Origin: an uncultured Eubacteriales bacterium
GTDB lineage: Bacteria > Bacillota > Clostridia > Oscillospirales > Acutalibacteraceae
Assembly (NCBI GenBank): GCA_934454845.1
Contig: CAKSGV010000007.1
Location: 1 to 64,000, forward strand
Direction: 5' to 3'
DNA: 64,000 nt
Shown here: positions 51,301-60,801 of the stretch, piece by piece
Numbering within the stretch: position 1 is the stretch's first letter
How the letters are laid out: each line of letters opens with the position of its first letter
Position numbers and translations under genes: made by a program
Notes under the pieces: model-generated
Database searches by the model: none
What the model was told of the DNA's origin: nothing
The model's input: the letters and a program-made list of their open reading frames with translations, nothing else

Positions 51301-51332
51301 AATACAAATTGTAAAAAAGTAGGTAATATATA

Positions 51333-52106
51333 ATGAGGATTGTAATAAAAATCGGTACTTCAACTTTGGCTCATTCCACAGGGCTTATAAATATCAGAAG
51401 AGTTGAATCGCTCTGTAAAGTGATGGCAGATCTTAAAAATGCCGGCAACGAGATAATTTTTGTTTCATCAGGAGCCATAGGAATGGGAATAGGTAAACTT
51501 TCTTTAAATAAAAGACCTGATGATATTCCCACGAAGCAAGCCGCGGCGGCGGTAGGGCAGTGCGAGCTGATGTATACCTATGATAAAATCTTCACAGAGC
51601 ATAATCACACTGTCGCACAAATTTTGCTCACAGGCGCTGATATCGAAAACAGCTTAAGGCGCCAAAACTTTCAGAATACTTTAGACCGCCTGCTTGAACT
51701 CGGCGCAATTCCGATAATCAATGAAAACGACACTGTTGTTACAGACGAAATAGTAATAGGCGATAACGATACTTTATCTGCTATTGTCGCAAATGTCGTT
51801 AAAGCAGATCTTCTTATAATTCTTTCTGATATTGACGGACTTTTTACCGCCGATCCTCATAAGGACAGTAACGCAAAGCTTATTCATAATGTTTCCGAAA
51901 TAACTCCCGAAATAAAAGCTATGACAGGCTCTGCAGGCAGTAAACTCGGAACGGGCGGAATGAAAACTAAGCTTAACGCCGCAGCTTTGGTTACGGAAAA
52001 CGGAATAGATATGGTCATTGCAAACGGCAGCAACGCCGAGATACTTTATGATATTGTCGGCGGAAAAGAAGTCGGCACAAGATTTTACGGAAAAGAGATA
52101 TTATGA
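51333..52106 (+). CDS. proB: glutamate 5-kinase
   Basis: 257 aa: only the amino-acid kinase domain, without the C-terminal PUA domain of the Escherichia coli enzyme. RIVIKIGTSTLAH starts the phosphate-binding loop, FVSSGAIGMGIGKL, INENDTVVTDEI and SDIDGLFTADPHK are the substrate sites, and GTGGMKTKLNAA is the family end. First step of proline synthesis. Coupled to proA by ATGA. Confidence 0.95.
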   Translation: MRIVIKIGTSTLAHSTGLINIRRVESLCKVMADLKNAGNEIIFVSSGAIGMGIGKLSLNKRPDDIPTKQAAAAVGQCELMYTYDKIFTEHNHTVAQILLTGADIENSLRRQNFQNTLDRLLELGAIPIINENDTVVTDEIVIGDNDTLSAIVANVVKADLLIILSDIDGLFTADPHKDSNAKLIHNVSEITPEIKAMTGSAGSKLGTGGMKTKLNAAALVTENGIDMVIANGSNAEILYDIVGGKEVGTRFYGKEIL

Positions 52107-53350
52107 GAGAAACTATTGAAATATTAAAGTCGGCGGTCAAGGCTAAAAGCGGACTTATGCTTACGAGCGAGGAGAAAAACCGCGGTCTTGAATTTATGGC
52201 GCAAAGCCTTACAGACAATTCCGATGAAATACTTAAAGCTAATAAAAAAGATGTTTCCGAGGCTAAAGGAAAAATATCCGAAGTAATGATAGACCGCCTT
52301 TTTCTCGATTTCGACCGCATAAAGGCAATGGCTGACGGTATTAAGGCTCTGACAAAACTTGACGATCCCACGGATAACATTTTATCCGAAAAAAGAAGAG
52401 AAGACGGTCTGCTTATAAGAAAAATTTCAGTTCCGATTGGTGTTGTCGCCATAATTTATGAAAGCAGACCGAATGTAACTTCCGACGCGGCGGCTCTGTG
52501 CTTTAAAAGCGGAAATGTATGTGTTCTAAGAAGCGGAAAAGAAGCGTTTTTAAGCGCTTACGCTATCGTTAAAGCTCTTAAAAGCGGTCTTAAAAAAGCT
52601 GAACTTGATGAAAACTTTATAAATCTTGTTGAAGATACTTCAAGAAACAGTGCAACGGAGCTGATGAAAGCCGTAGGATATGTTGACCTTCTTATTCCTC
52701 GCGGAGGAAAAGGTCTTATAAAAGCCTGCACGCAAAATGCTCTTGTTCCGTGCATTGAAACAGGCACGGGTATTTGCCATATATATGTTGATGAATTTGC
52801 CGATCTTGATAAGGCGCTTAAAATCGTTGTGAACGCAAAAACAAGCAGACCGTCGGTATGCAATGCCGCGGAAGTCTGCCTGGTAAATAAAAAAATTGCA
52901 GTTAAATTTCTTCCGATGCTGGAAAAGGCATTTTCCGGGGAAAGCGGTGTCCATAAAACCGAAATAAGGGGCGACGAAGAAACCATTAAAATTATCAAAG
53001 CTTCTAAGGCTTCACCTGAGGATTTTGATACCGAATTTCTTGATTATATTATGGCTGTAAAAATAGTTAACGATGTTAAAGATGCGGTAAATCATATATC
53101 CCTTCACTCAACTCATCATTCGGATGCTATAGTAACTGAAAATTCAAATAATGCAGATTATTTTGCAAAGGCCGTAGACTCTGCGGCAGTATATGTTAAT
53201 GCATCTACCAGGTTTACCGACGGCGGAGAGTTCGGTCTTGGCTGTGAAATGGGAATTTCAACTCAAAAGCTCCATGCCAGAGGTCCTATGGGACTAAAGG
53301 AGCTTACGACTTATAAATATGTTGTTGTTGGCAACGGCAACATCAGATAG
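52103..53350 (+). CDS. proA: gamma-glutamyl phosphate reductase
   Basis: 415 aa, normal length. An aldehyde-dehydrogenase-fold enzyme: IYESRPNVTSDAAALCFKSGN, ETGTGICHIYVDEFAD and the catalytic Cys in KTSRPSVCNAAEVCLV (about residue 253). Reduces glutamyl phosphate to glutamate semialdehyde. Overlaps proB by four bases and is followed 10 bases later by proC. Confidence 0.96.
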   Translation: MRETIEILKSAVKAKSGLMLTSEEKNRGLEFMAQSLTDNSDEILKANKKDVSEAKGKISEVMIDRLFLDFDRIKAMADGIKALTKLDDPTDNILSEKRREDGLLIRKISVPIGVVAIIYESRPNVTSDAAALCFKSGNVCVLRSGKEAFLSAYAIVKALKSGLKKAELDENFINLVEDTSRNSATELMKAVGYVDLLIPRGGKGLIKACTQNALVPCIETGTGICHIYVDEFADLDKALKIVVNAKTSRPSVCNAAEVCLVNKKIAVKFLPMLEKAFSGESGVHKTEIRGDEETIKIIKASKASPEDFDTEFLDYIMAVKIVNDVKDAVNHISLHSTHHSDAIVTENSNNADYFAKAVDSAAVYVNASTRFTDGGEFGLGCEMGISTQKLHARGPMGLKELTTYKYVVVGNGNIR

Positions 53351-53360
53351 GAGAATTAAT

Positions 53361-54164
53361 ATGTATAAATTCGGATTTATAGGTGTGGGGAATATGGGAG
53401 GAGCGCTGGCTAAAGCGGTAATAAAATCCGCAGGGAAAGAGCAAGTAATAGTTTCCGACCATTTCGAAGAAAAAACACAGGAGTTTTCTTTAAGCACAGG
53501 CTGTTTTGTAGGAACAAATATTGATATTGCGCAAAATTCGAAATTTATCTTTCTCGGTGTAAAACCGCAGATGATGAAAGATATGATAAATGAAATTAAG
53601 GGAAAGCTAAGTCAAAGAAACGATAAATTTATTCTTGTTTCTATGGCGGCGGGAATGCCTATTGAAAAAATTTTAGGCTTTTGCCAAAAAAGCTATCCAG
53701 TTATAAGAATTATGCCCAATATGCCTGTGCTTGCAAATTCGGGTATGATTTTATATTCTACTTTCGGTGATATAACAAAAGATGATATAAACGAATTTAA
53801 AAAAGCGCTTGAATTTGCGGGTGAAATCGATAAAATCGAAGAGGATAAAATAGACGCCGCCTCTGCAATATCGGGCTGCGGACCCGCTTTTGTTTTCACT
53901 TTTGCCGAGGCTTTGGCAGACGCGGGAGTGGAATGCGGGCTGACAAGAGCAAAAGCAATCGATTATGCCGTACAGACAATTCTCGGCTCTGCAGCGCTTA
54001 TGAAAATCTCGGATAAGCATTCGGCTCAGTTAAAAGACGAGGTATGCAGTCCTGCAGGTAGCACTATCTGCGGCCAAAGAGCTTTAGAAGAAAAAGGCTT
54101 CAGGTCTGCGGTTATCTGCGCCGTTTTAGAAAGCTATAAAAGAACAAGAGAACTCGGAAAATAA
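53361..54164 (+). CDS. proC: pyrroline-5-carboxylate reductase
   Basis: 267 aa from ATG 53361 with GGAG upstream; the longer frame from 53319 overlaps proA and is not used. NAD(P) loop FIGVGNMGGALAKAV, IRIMPNMPVLANSG, then SGCGPAFVFTFAEALADAGVECGL and SPAGSTICGQRALEE of the dimer domain. Final step of proline synthesis, so the window encodes the whole pathway from glutamate. Confidence 0.96.
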   Translation: MYKFGFIGVGNMGGALAKAVIKSAGKEQVIVSDHFEEKTQEFSLSTGCFVGTNIDIAQNSKFIFLGVKPQMMKDMINEIKGKLSQRNDKFILVSMAAGMPIEKILGFCQKSYPVIRIMPNMPVLANSGMILYSTFGDITKDDINEFKKALEFAGEIDKIEEDKIDAASAISGCGPAFVFTFAEALADAGVECGLTRAKAIDYAVQTILGSAALMKISDKHSAQLKDEVCSPAGSTICGQRALEEKGFRSAVICAVLESYKRTRELGK

Positions 54165-54172
54165 CAAAAATT

Positions 54173-54204
54173 ACATCGGTTCGGTCTATCGAACCGATGT
54201 TTTG
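54173..54204 (+). terminator. terminator of the proline operon
   Basis: Perfect 11-bp stem ACATCGGTTCG/CGAACCGATGT with a 6-nt loop, followed by T's. Confidence 0.88.
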
Positions 54205-54315
54205 TAATTATTCGACAAAATTCGCAAAAAGTTTTATAAATATTTGTTGAAATCTCTTCCGGATTATGGTAATATATTATTAAGGGTAGTAATTACCCTT
54301 TTGAGGAGAGATTTT

Positions 54316-55590
54316 ATGAAATTAATAAAAAGATTTTCGGCTGTACTGTTATCTTTATTTATGATATTTTCGTTGTGTGCGTGCAACACTTTTAATAAAA
54401 AGGAACTAAAAGGATCAGGCGAAAAAAAAGAAAAATCCTCCGCTACCCGGAATGGAAATAAAACTATAACCAAAGAAGAATATGAGGCTCTTAAAAACAA
54501 AGAGAAAGCATCAAAAAGCGGACAAAGCACGGTTGGCTCGCCGAAATCCGTAAAAAATCCCACTCCTTCGGGTGATTCGGAAGAAGAAATTGAAGAAAAG
54601 GATCCAATAACTAAAATTTCTTCCGCTGCAGATCTCATTGAATTTTCAAATAATGTATATGAAGGAAACAATTATAAAGGTGTTACTGTTACACTTGAAA
54701 AAGATATAAATCTTGCAGGAGTTAATTTTATACCGATCGGATCTTCAAACACCTCTTTCCAGGGTGTATTTAATGGCAAAAATCACTCTATTTCAAATTT
54801 AACTATCCATTCTCTTGACGGAATAACAATAGGCTGGAATGATAATATGACTTCCGTGGGACTTTTCGGTGCGACGCTTAATGCCAAGATAAGTGATCTA
54901 AAGCTTGATAATATTTCTATAAATGTTAGCGGAGAATATAATACTACTCTCGTTGTAGGAGGTCTTGTAGGATATTTTTCAAGCACAGGTACAGCTACTT
55001 TAAAAAATATTAAGGCTACCGGAAAAATTATTGCCAAATCTTCAAACAATACTTTGTGGAACGGCGGAATAGTAGGTAATCTGGATATCGGAAGCAATCA
55101 AACCATATGTAAAAATTTACTCTCCTCAGTAAATCTCGAAAGTGGTTGTGAAACGATTTATACCGGCGGAATAATGGGCTCTTTATATGCAGACGCAGCC
55201 GATGCGGTTTCTTTATCCGATTTTATTTATAAAGGCTCAATTTTACAGGTAGATTCTATTTATGCGGATATCGGCGGAGTATGCGGATTTATTAAAAGTG
55301 ATTCAAATCTCTCGATAAGAAACTGCTTTGTTAATTGCAAAATTAATTCAAAAGGGGAAGAGTTTAATAATCGCCATGGGCTTGTCGGCGGCGAGGCTAC
55401 CATTTATTCTTCACTTAAAGTACTTAATTCATTTGGATATTGCAATTCTTCAAGTGAGATAGTTAACACTAATTTTGTATTGGGAACTTTAGATACTTTT
55501 AATTGCAATTTCGGCGGAATTCCCAAGAATTTCAAGTTCGGAGTTCAATGGAATTTAACCGATCGTGACAATCCGGATTTTAATTTTTAG
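54316..55590 (+). CDS. lipoprotein with GLUG-type repeats
   Basis: 424 aa from ATG 54316, after GAGGAGAG; the frame upstream is not used. A signal peptide ends in a lipobox (LCAC, Cys about residue 24). A Lys/Glu/Ser linker (about 25-110) precedes a beta-helical region with INLAGVNFIPIGSSNTSFQGVFNGKNHSI-type blocks, then SVGLFGAT, VGGLVGYFS, NGGIVGNL and YTGGIMGSL, the GLUG pattern of cell-surface adhesins. It is preceded by a hairpin (AAGGGTA/TTACCCTT) and a promoter (TTGAAA and TAATAT, 17 apart). Surface location is inferred from the lipobox; ligand unknown. Confidence 0.82.
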   Translation: MKLIKRFSAVLLSLFMIFSLCACNTFNKKELKGSGEKKEKSSATRNGNKTITKEEYEALKNKEKASKSGQSTVGSPKSVKNPTPSGDSEEEIEEKDPITKISSAADLIEFSNNVYEGNNYKGVTVTLEKDINLAGVNFIPIGSSNTSFQGVFNGKNHSISNLTIHSLDGITIGWNDNMTSVGLFGATLNAKISDLKLDNISINVSGEYNTTLVVGGLVGYFSSTGTATLKNIKATGKIIAKSSNNTLWNGGIVGNLDIGSNQTICKNLLSSVNLESGCETIYTGGIMGSLYADAADAVSLSDFIYKGSILQVDSIYADIGGVCGFIKSDSNLSIRNCFVNCKINSKGEEFNNRHGLVGGEATIYSSLKVLNSFGYCNSSSEIVNTNFVLGTLDTFNCNFGGIPKNFKFGVQWNLTDRDNPDFNF

Positions 55591-55596
55591 GTAAGA

Positions 55597-55632
55597 AAAA
55601 AAACATCTTTCTTTTAAGAAAGATGTTTTTTC
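55597..55632 (+). terminator. terminator of the lipoprotein gene
   Basis: AAAAAACATCTTTCTT pairs with AAGAAAGATGTTTTTT across a 2- to 4-base loop. Confidence 0.88.
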
Positions 55633-55727
55633 ACTTTCCGGCTTTAGTTAAATAAAGCAATAAAGCGTATGATTCTGTATCGTTTTTTGTAATTTCTCAC
55701 AAAAATTAAAAAATTCAAAAAAAACAC

Positions 55728-55756
55728 TTTACAACTTTAATACGATAAAGTATAAT
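55728..55756 (+). promoter_or_regulatory. promoter of the second amino-acid transporter operon
   Basis: TTTACA (55728-55733), 17-base spacer, TATAAT (55751-55756). Confidence 0.7.
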
Positions 55757-55800
55757 AACATCATCAAATAAAAAACACCACCCGAAAGGAAATGAAAAAA

Positions 55801-56595
55801 ATGAAAAAAATAATTGCTTTTGTTTTAACTGCCGTTATGGTTCTCGGCTTTGCAGGATGTTCAAAAAAGTCATCTAAAAGCGATCTTGATTACATAAAGG
55901 ATAAAGGCAAGATCGTTGTAGGAATCACTGATTTTAATCCTATGGATTATGAAGAGGAAAAAGGCAGCGGCAAATGGATAGGATTTGACGCTGATATGGC
56001 AACGAAATTTGCGAAAAGCCTGGGAGTTGACGTTGAGTTTGTTGAGATTGACTGGGATAACAAACTTATGGAACTTAATTCAAAGAGTATTGACTGCGTA
56101 TGGAACGGAATGACGATTTCAGACGAAGTTAAAAAAGGAATGTCTGTTTCAAATGCTTACTGCAAAAATACTCAGGTAGTTGTAGTTAAAAAGGATGTCG
56201 CCGATAAATATCAGTCGCTTGAAAGCATCAAAAATCTTAAATTTGCCGCAGAGGCAGGTTCGGCAGGCGAAAAGGCTCTTAAAGATTTAGGATACAATGT
56301 CACATCAGTTACCGCCCAGGTTGACGCTCTTATGGAAGTAAATGCCGGCACATCTGACGCCGCTGTTATCGATCTTCTTATGGCCGGCGCAATGGTTGGC
56401 GAGGGAACAAGCTATGAAAACCTTGCTTACACGATAGGTGTTGCAGAAGAAGAAAACTATGGCGTAGGTTTCAGAAAAGGTTCAAATCTCACAGAAAAAC
56501 TCAATGCCTTCTTTAAGGACAGTTATGCCGACGGTTCTATGCTTGAAATTGCTAAAACTTACGGTGTTCAGGAATCTGTAATGGAGCAGAAATAA
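55801..56595 (+). CDS. amino-acid ABC transporter substrate-binding lipoprotein
   Basis: 264 aa from ATG 55801; ATG 55792 is only one base from the AGGA site. Lipobox FAGC (Cys about residue 20). The mature chain has IVVGITDFNPMDYEEEKGSGKWIGFDADMATKFAKSLGV in family-3 binding-protein order (given here as landmarks VGITDFNPMDY and WIGFDADMA) and SIDCVWNGMTISDE. It feeds the permease and ATPase downstream. Clearly distinct from the binding protein at 3834-4607, so probably a different amino acid; the Met-Asp-Tyr at the pocket entrance does not identify it. Confidence 0.88.
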   Translation: MKKIIAFVLTAVMVLGFAGCSKKSSKSDLDYIKDKGKIVVGITDFNPMDYEEEKGSGKWIGFDADMATKFAKSLGVDVEFVEIDWDNKLMELNSKSIDCVWNGMTISDEVKKGMSVSNAYCKNTQVVVVKKDVADKYQSLESIKNLKFAAEAGSAGEKALKDLGYNVTSVTAQVDALMEVNAGTSDAAVIDLLMAGAMVGEGTSYENLAYTIGVAEEENYGVGFRKGSNLTEKLNAFFKDSYADGSMLEIAKTYGVQESVMEQK

Positions 56596-56614
56596 TTTAA
56601 ATTGAATTTTTTAC

Positions 56615-56640
56615 AGGCAGAGAGGGTTTTCACTCTGCCT
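56615..56640 (+). terminator. intercistronic hairpin between binding protein and permease
   Basis: AGGCAGAG/CTCTGCCT with a 10-nt loop, followed by a T-rich region. Same position as the hairpin at 3789-3811, and likely a partial attenuator favouring binding-protein message. Confidence 0.65.
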
Positions 56641-56672
56641 GCTTTGTGCTATTTTTATAAAAGGATAATTTT

Positions 56673-57332
56673 ATGTTTCAAACTGTACTTAAAACACTCT
56701 TTGAGGGTTTCGATACTACGCTTAAAATATTTTTCTTCACGCTTCTCGGAGCATTGCCCTTAGGTCTTATTATAGCTTTCGGCTCAATGTCTAAATTTAT
56801 GCCGCTTAAAGGGCTTGTTAAAACCATTGTGTGGATAATTCGCGGAACTCCGCTTATGCTGCAGCTGCTTATTATTTATTACGGACCTGGACTTATTCTT
56901 CATAATAATATTTGGGGCGGAGGTAACGGCGGAAGAATGACTGCTGTGCTGACGGCTTTTATAATCAATTACGCCTGCTACTTTTCTGAAATTTACCGCG
57001 GAGGAATAGAAAGTATAGCTAAAGGGCAGACCGAGGCAGGTCTTGTGCTTGGAATGACGAGAAGTCAGATATTTTTTAAAGTAATTCTTCTCCAGGTAAT
57101 AAAAAGAATTGTGCCGCCTATGAGCAATGAAATTATAACTCTTGTTAAAGATACCTCTCTTGCCAGAATTATAGCAGTTTATGAGCTTATCTGGAGCGGT
57201 CAGACCTTTATTAAAGGCGCAGCTTTAATTTGGCCTCTGTTCTTCACAGGTATATTTTATCTTGTGTTTTGCGGAATTCTTACTATTGTTTTCGGGCTTA
57301 TAGAGAAAAAGCTTAGTTATTTTAACGCGTAA
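56673..57332 (+). CDS. polar amino-acid ABC transporter permease
   Basis: 219 aa, the standard short HisM-type length with about five membrane helices. The EAA loop is IESIAKGQTEAGLVLGMTRSQIFF (landmark GQTEAGLVLGM) with PPMSNEIITLVKDTSLARII. Follows the binding-protein gene and precedes the ATPase by 11 bases. Only one permease gene is present, as in the first transporter. Confidence 0.92.
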   Translation: MFQTVLKTLFEGFDTTLKIFFFTLLGALPLGLIIAFGSMSKFMPLKGLVKTIVWIIRGTPLMLQLLIIYYGPGLILHNNIWGGGNGGRMTAVLTAFIINYACYFSEIYRGGIESIAKGQTEAGLVLGMTRSQIFFKVILLQVIKRIVPPMSNEIITLVKDTSLARIIAVYELIWSGQTFIKGAALIWPLFFTGIFYLVFCGILTIVFGLIEKKLSYFNA

Positions 57333-57343
57333 GGAGAGAAAAA

Positions 57344-58102
57344 ATGTCTGTATTGGAAGTAAAGAACATCAAGAAAAGCTTTGGCAAAACCGAAGTTCTT
57401 AAAAATATAGGTTTTTCTCTTGATAAGGGAGAAGTGCTTTCCATAATCGGCTCTTCGGGCAGCGGAAAAACCACTCTTTTGCGCTGTATAAATTTTCTTG
57501 ATTTTGCTGACGGCGGAACGATAACGGTAAACGGAAAGATTGTATTTGACGGGGACAGCAATAAAAAACTTACTGAAAATGAAATCAGAGAAAATCGTCT
57601 TCATTTCGGGCTTGTTTTTCAGTCTTTTAATCTTTTTCCGCAGTACAACGTGATTAAAAATGTTATGCTTGCGCCTCTTTTACTTAAAAGAGGAAGCGAA
57701 GAGGAAATAAGAAAGAGATCCGAGGATCTTATCAATAGGGTAGGATTAAAAGATAAAATAAATAATTATCCCTGTGAGCTTTCGGGAGGTCAGCAGCAGA
57801 GAGTAGCAATAGCAAGAGCGCTTGCTCTTGAACCCGATATTCTTTGCTTTGACGAGCCGACAAGTGCGCTTGATCCGGAACTTACGGGAGAAGTATTGAA
57901 AGTAATTAAAGACCTTAAAACGGGCGGAAGCACTATGATTGTGGTAACTCATGAAATGGAATTTGCAAAAAATGTTTCCGATAAGGTCTTATTTATGTCA
58001 GACGGTGTGATAGAGGAATACGGAACGCCCGAAGAGGTTTTCGTTTATCCGAAATCGGAAAAAACGAAAAGCTTTTTAAATAAATCGCTTGAAAGCTTTT
58101 AA
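57344..58102 (+). CDS. polar amino-acid ABC transporter, ATP-binding protein
   Basis: 252 aa. Walker A GSSGSGKTT (about 34-42), Q-loop VFQSFNLFPQYNVI, signature LSGGQQQRVA, DEPTSALDPE and H-loop VTHEMEFA. Energises the permease. Ends 10 bases before the YerC-like start, so the two may share a transcript. Confidence 0.93.
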   Translation: MSVLEVKNIKKSFGKTEVLKNIGFSLDKGEVLSIIGSSGSGKTTLLRCINFLDFADGGTITVNGKIVFDGDSNKKLTENEIRENRLHFGLVFQSFNLFPQYNVIKNVMLAPLLLKRGSEEEIRKRSEDLINRVGLKDKINNYPCELSGGQQQRVAIARALALEPDILCFDEPTSALDPELTGEVLKVIKDLKTGGSTMIVVTHEMEFAKNVSDKVLFMSDGVIEEYGTPEEVFVYPKSEKTKSFLNKSLESF

Positions 58103-58112
58103 GGAGAAATAT

Positions 58113-58388
58113 ATGTCGCACAGTAAAGTTACGCAAGAAATGATCGAGGAATTATTTGAAATCATTCTAAATATCAAGGATAAAAATCAGTGCGAAGATT
58201 TTTTTAGCGATCTTTGCACAAATAAAGAAATAGAGCAGATGGCACAGCGCGTTAAAGCAGCAAAGCTGCTAATTGAGGGGAAAACCTATAATCAAGTCAT
58301 AGAAGAAACCGATATTTCCTCTGCCACTTTGAGCAGAGTTTCGCGCTGTGTACAATACGGGAAAGGATATTCCGAGCTTCTTAAATAA
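58113..58388 (+). CDS. YerC/YecD-family TrpR-related regulator
   Basis: 91 aa from ATG 58113 with AAGGAG upstream; the longer frame from 58089 overlaps the ATPase gene. A TrpR-fold helix-turn-helix: FFSDLCTNKEIEQMAQRVKAAKLLIEGKTYNQVIEETDISSATLSRVSRCVQYG-type pattern, landmarks LCTNKEIEQMAQR and TDISSATLSRVSR. YerC proteins are conserved in Firmicutes with unsettled targets. No Trp-binding role is implied. Confidence 0.85.
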   Translation: MSHSKVTQEMIEELFEIILNIKDKNQCEDFFSDLCTNKEIEQMAQRVKAAKLLIEGKTYNQVIEETDISSATLSRVSRCVQYGKGYSELLK

Positions 58389-58395
58389 TTTTTTA

Positions 58396-58420
58396 CCCTC
58401 TTTTTAAAGAGGGCTTTTTT
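58396..58420 (+). terminator. terminator after the YerC-like gene
   Basis: CCCTCTTT/AAAGAGGG followed by CTTTTTT. Confidence 0.88.
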
Positions 58421-58485
58421 ATAGGTCATATTTTCCGATTTTAAATAATATTATTTAATAAAAAAAGTGGAGAGTGTGACAAAAT

Positions 58486-60012
58486 ATGGAGCAGAAGAAT
58501 TTGAAAGTACCCGTAACGGTCAATGAAAGCGTTTTAAAACAGTCAACGGAAATTCCGATTGATACCGATTTCACTCTGCCGGATTATTGTCCGGAAATTA
58601 CTAAAATTCTCAAATGCAAAACAGATATATTTATTATTTCTAAAGGTTTAAACGGAAAGAATATTAATATTGACGGAAATGTGCTGATAACTCTTATTTA
58701 CATAAGTCCCGAAAGCTCCCTTTATTCTTATGAATATCAGTATCCGTTTAATAAAGTGTTTGAGTGCGACGATAATGTAGACGGGGCGGATATATTTGCC
58801 GGGGCAAGAACAGACTATATCAATTGCAGGGCAGTGAGCGCAAGAAAGATAGATATTCACGGAGCTTTGACTCTTAAAGTTGAGGCGCAGAAGAAAAAAA
58901 CAATAGAGATAATTTCAGATATTGACGATGATTCCGTGGAATTAAACCGTGCCGTGATACCTGCAACTACACCTTTGAGTTATGCGGAAAAGTATATAAG
59001 TATCGAAGAAGAAACGGATATAGGTCAGTCGCAGGAAAGCATAGATTGTATTTTGCGATATGAAGCTGTACCGCATATAAAGGAGTGCAAGCTGCTTCCG
59101 AACAAAGCGATGATAAAAGGCGAACTATGTGTAAAGACTGTATACATTACCGACGACAATAAGCGCAGACAAATGAATACTTCCATTCCTTTCAGTCAGC
59201 TTTTAAATATCGAGGGAATAAATGAGGACTGCAAGTGCACTTCCTCCTGCAAGCTGTGCTCGCTTGAAGTGAAACCGTCTTCAAATCAAGACAGCAAAAG
59301 CTTTATAACAACCGCCAAGGTTTTGGTATGGTGCAGAACTTTCTGCGAAAACGATGTTGAGGTTATAACAGACGCTTATTCAAGAAAATATTGTGCCGAT
59401 ATCAAGAGATGCGATATAAAATTCAGCAAGCTTTGCTGTGAGATATGCGAAAATCTTAATTTAAAAGATACGATCAGCGACGAAAATTGGAATATAGAAA
59501 GCGTAGCGGATATGTGGTACACTTCCGAAATACAAAGCCATTCTATAGAAAACGGAACACTTTCGATTAAGGGCAATATAAATGTATTTTTAATTGTGAC
59601 CGATGAAGACGGCGATTCAAGCGTGGCAGAGAAAAAAGTACCTTTTGATTATAGCAAAGAGCTTGATTGTTGTGAAAAAGCTTTATATTGCGAGCCGAAT
59701 GTAACGGTTACAAGCGGATCATATATCATAACCTCTTCCGACAGAATAGAGATAAGGCTTGAGGTTTGCGTTAAAGCAGGAATTTATTCAGAAAATAACA
59801 GCCTAATCGTAACCGATGTTCAGCTTGATTCTTCAAAACCCGTTGAGAAAAAGTCAAAGGGTGCAATGACCGTTTATTTTGCCGCCTGCGGTGAAGATAT
59901 TTGGAGCATAGCAAAAAAATACTGCGCAAGCGTTAAAGAAATTAAACAGATAAACGATTTGGATACCGATAGGTTAGATTGTGAAAAAATGTTACTTATT
60001 CCGATGATTTAA
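58486..60012 (+). CDS. sipL: SipL-like spore morphogenesis protein (SPOCS plus LysM)
   Basis: 508 aa, about the length of Clostridioides difficile SipL. Three tandem SPOCS (DUF3794) domains cover residues about 1-430: the first begins EQKNLKVPVTVNESVLKQSTEI, the next have VPHIKECKLLPNKAMIKGELCV and ENGTLSIKGNINVFLIV. A C-terminal LysM domain follows (about 460-508: CGEDIWSIAKKYCASVKEIKQIN). SipL binds SpoIVA and anchors the coat at the forespore surface. The assignment rests on domain order; the terminator after it isolates it from the next gene. Confidence 0.85.
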   Translation: MEQKNLKVPVTVNESVLKQSTEIPIDTDFTLPDYCPEITKILKCKTDIFIISKGLNGKNINIDGNVLITLIYISPESSLYSYEYQYPFNKVFECDDNVDGADIFAGARTDYINCRAVSARKIDIHGALTLKVEAQKKKTIEIISDIDDDSVELNRAVIPATTPLSYAEKYISIEEETDIGQSQESIDCILRYEAVPHIKECKLLPNKAMIKGELCVKTVYITDDNKRRQMNTSIPFSQLLNIEGINEDCKCTSSCKLCSLEVKPSSNQDSKSFITTAKVLVWCRTFCENDVEVITDAYSRKYCADIKRCDIKFSKLCCEICENLNLKDTISDENWNIESVADMWYTSEIQSHSIENGTLSIKGNINVFLIVTDEDGDSSVAEKKVPFDYSKELDCCEKALYCEPNVTVTSGSYIITSSDRIEIRLEVCVKAGIYSENNSLIVTDVQLDSSKPVEKKSKGAMTVYFAACGEDIWSIAKKYCASVKEIKQINDLDTDRLDCEKMLLIPMI

Positions 60013-60030
60013 AAAATAAGTTCTGCAAAA

Positions 60031-60070
60031 CAGCAGGCATCCGGCGTTCACCGGATGCCTGCTGTTTTTT
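60031..60070 (+). terminator. terminator of sipL
   Basis: Perfect 14-bp stem (CAGCAGGCATCCGG, loop CGTTCA) followed by six T's. From 60071 to 60228 I see no gene. Confidence 0.93.
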
Positions 60071-60228
60071 GCTTTCAAGAAAAGTGTTGGATTTATTAAC
60101 AGCTTTCAGGTATAATGCTCTCAAATCAATTCTGTCTCTTTCGTTCAGAGATTTTTTCGAAAAATCTCAAAAAATTGCGGCACTTTTCTAATTCAAGAGT
60201 TGGAGAAATCCTTAGAAATATGATCTTG

Positions 60229-60780
60229 CTATTTATGGTAGAAGATCAGCATACTGAGTTCTGCGTTTTCACTGCCAATGTTTCGATAAGCGTGCGGAAC
60301 ATTGGCAGAAAAACGAATGGAATCGCCTTTGGAAAGGCAAAAGCTCTCATCGGAGACTACAATTTCAACCTCTCCGGCAAATACGGTGATGTACTCCTCT
60401 GAACCGTTCAGGTGAGGCTGCGCGGACAGTGTTCCGGTGGGTTTTATAACAATGCGATAGGTTTCAAATAGTGTCTTTTCATCAAATGCAAAGATGGGAT
60501 AGTTAAGGTATAGTCCATCATCTTCTTCCAGCGGATTACGGTCACATTGTTTAATCACAGTGATACTATCGGCATTTTTCTCTATCAGAGAGGTAAAAGA
60601 GACCTTATAGCCGTTGGCTATTTTCCAAAGGACAGAAATGGTCGGGTTTACATCTCCCTTTTCAATTTGTGCCAGCATACTTCTGGAAACGCCTGTCAGT
60701 TCTGCGGCATTGTCCAAAGTCAGCTTCTTTTGTTCCCGGATAGCTTTTATGTTGACGGCAACTACGTTTGTTACATCCAT
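60229..60780 (-). CDS. Xre-family regulator with cupin domain
   Basis: 183 aa. Residues about 8-62 are a helix-turn-helix (LDNAAELTGVSRSMLAQIEKGDVNPTIS) and the C-terminal half is a cupin (about 105-180, YITVFAGEVEIVVSDESFCLSKGD and ANVPHAYRNIG). Regulators of this HTH_3 plus cupin type usually control an adjacent transporter or catabolic gene in response to a small ligand. Transcribed away from the MFS gene, whose promoter lies between, so it likely controls that transporter. Confidence 0.88.
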   Translation of the reverse strand: MDVTNVVAVNIKAIREQKKLTLDNAAELTGVSRSMLAQIEKGDVNPTISVLWKIANGYKVSFTSLIEKNADSITVIKQCDRNPLEEDDGLYLNYPIFAFDEKTLFETYRIVIKPTGTLSAQPHLNGSEEYITVFAGEVEIVVSDESFCLSKGDSIRFSANVPHAYRNIGSENAELSMLIFYHK

Positions 60781-60801
60781 CTAATTTCCTCCCGTTCGGT
60801 A

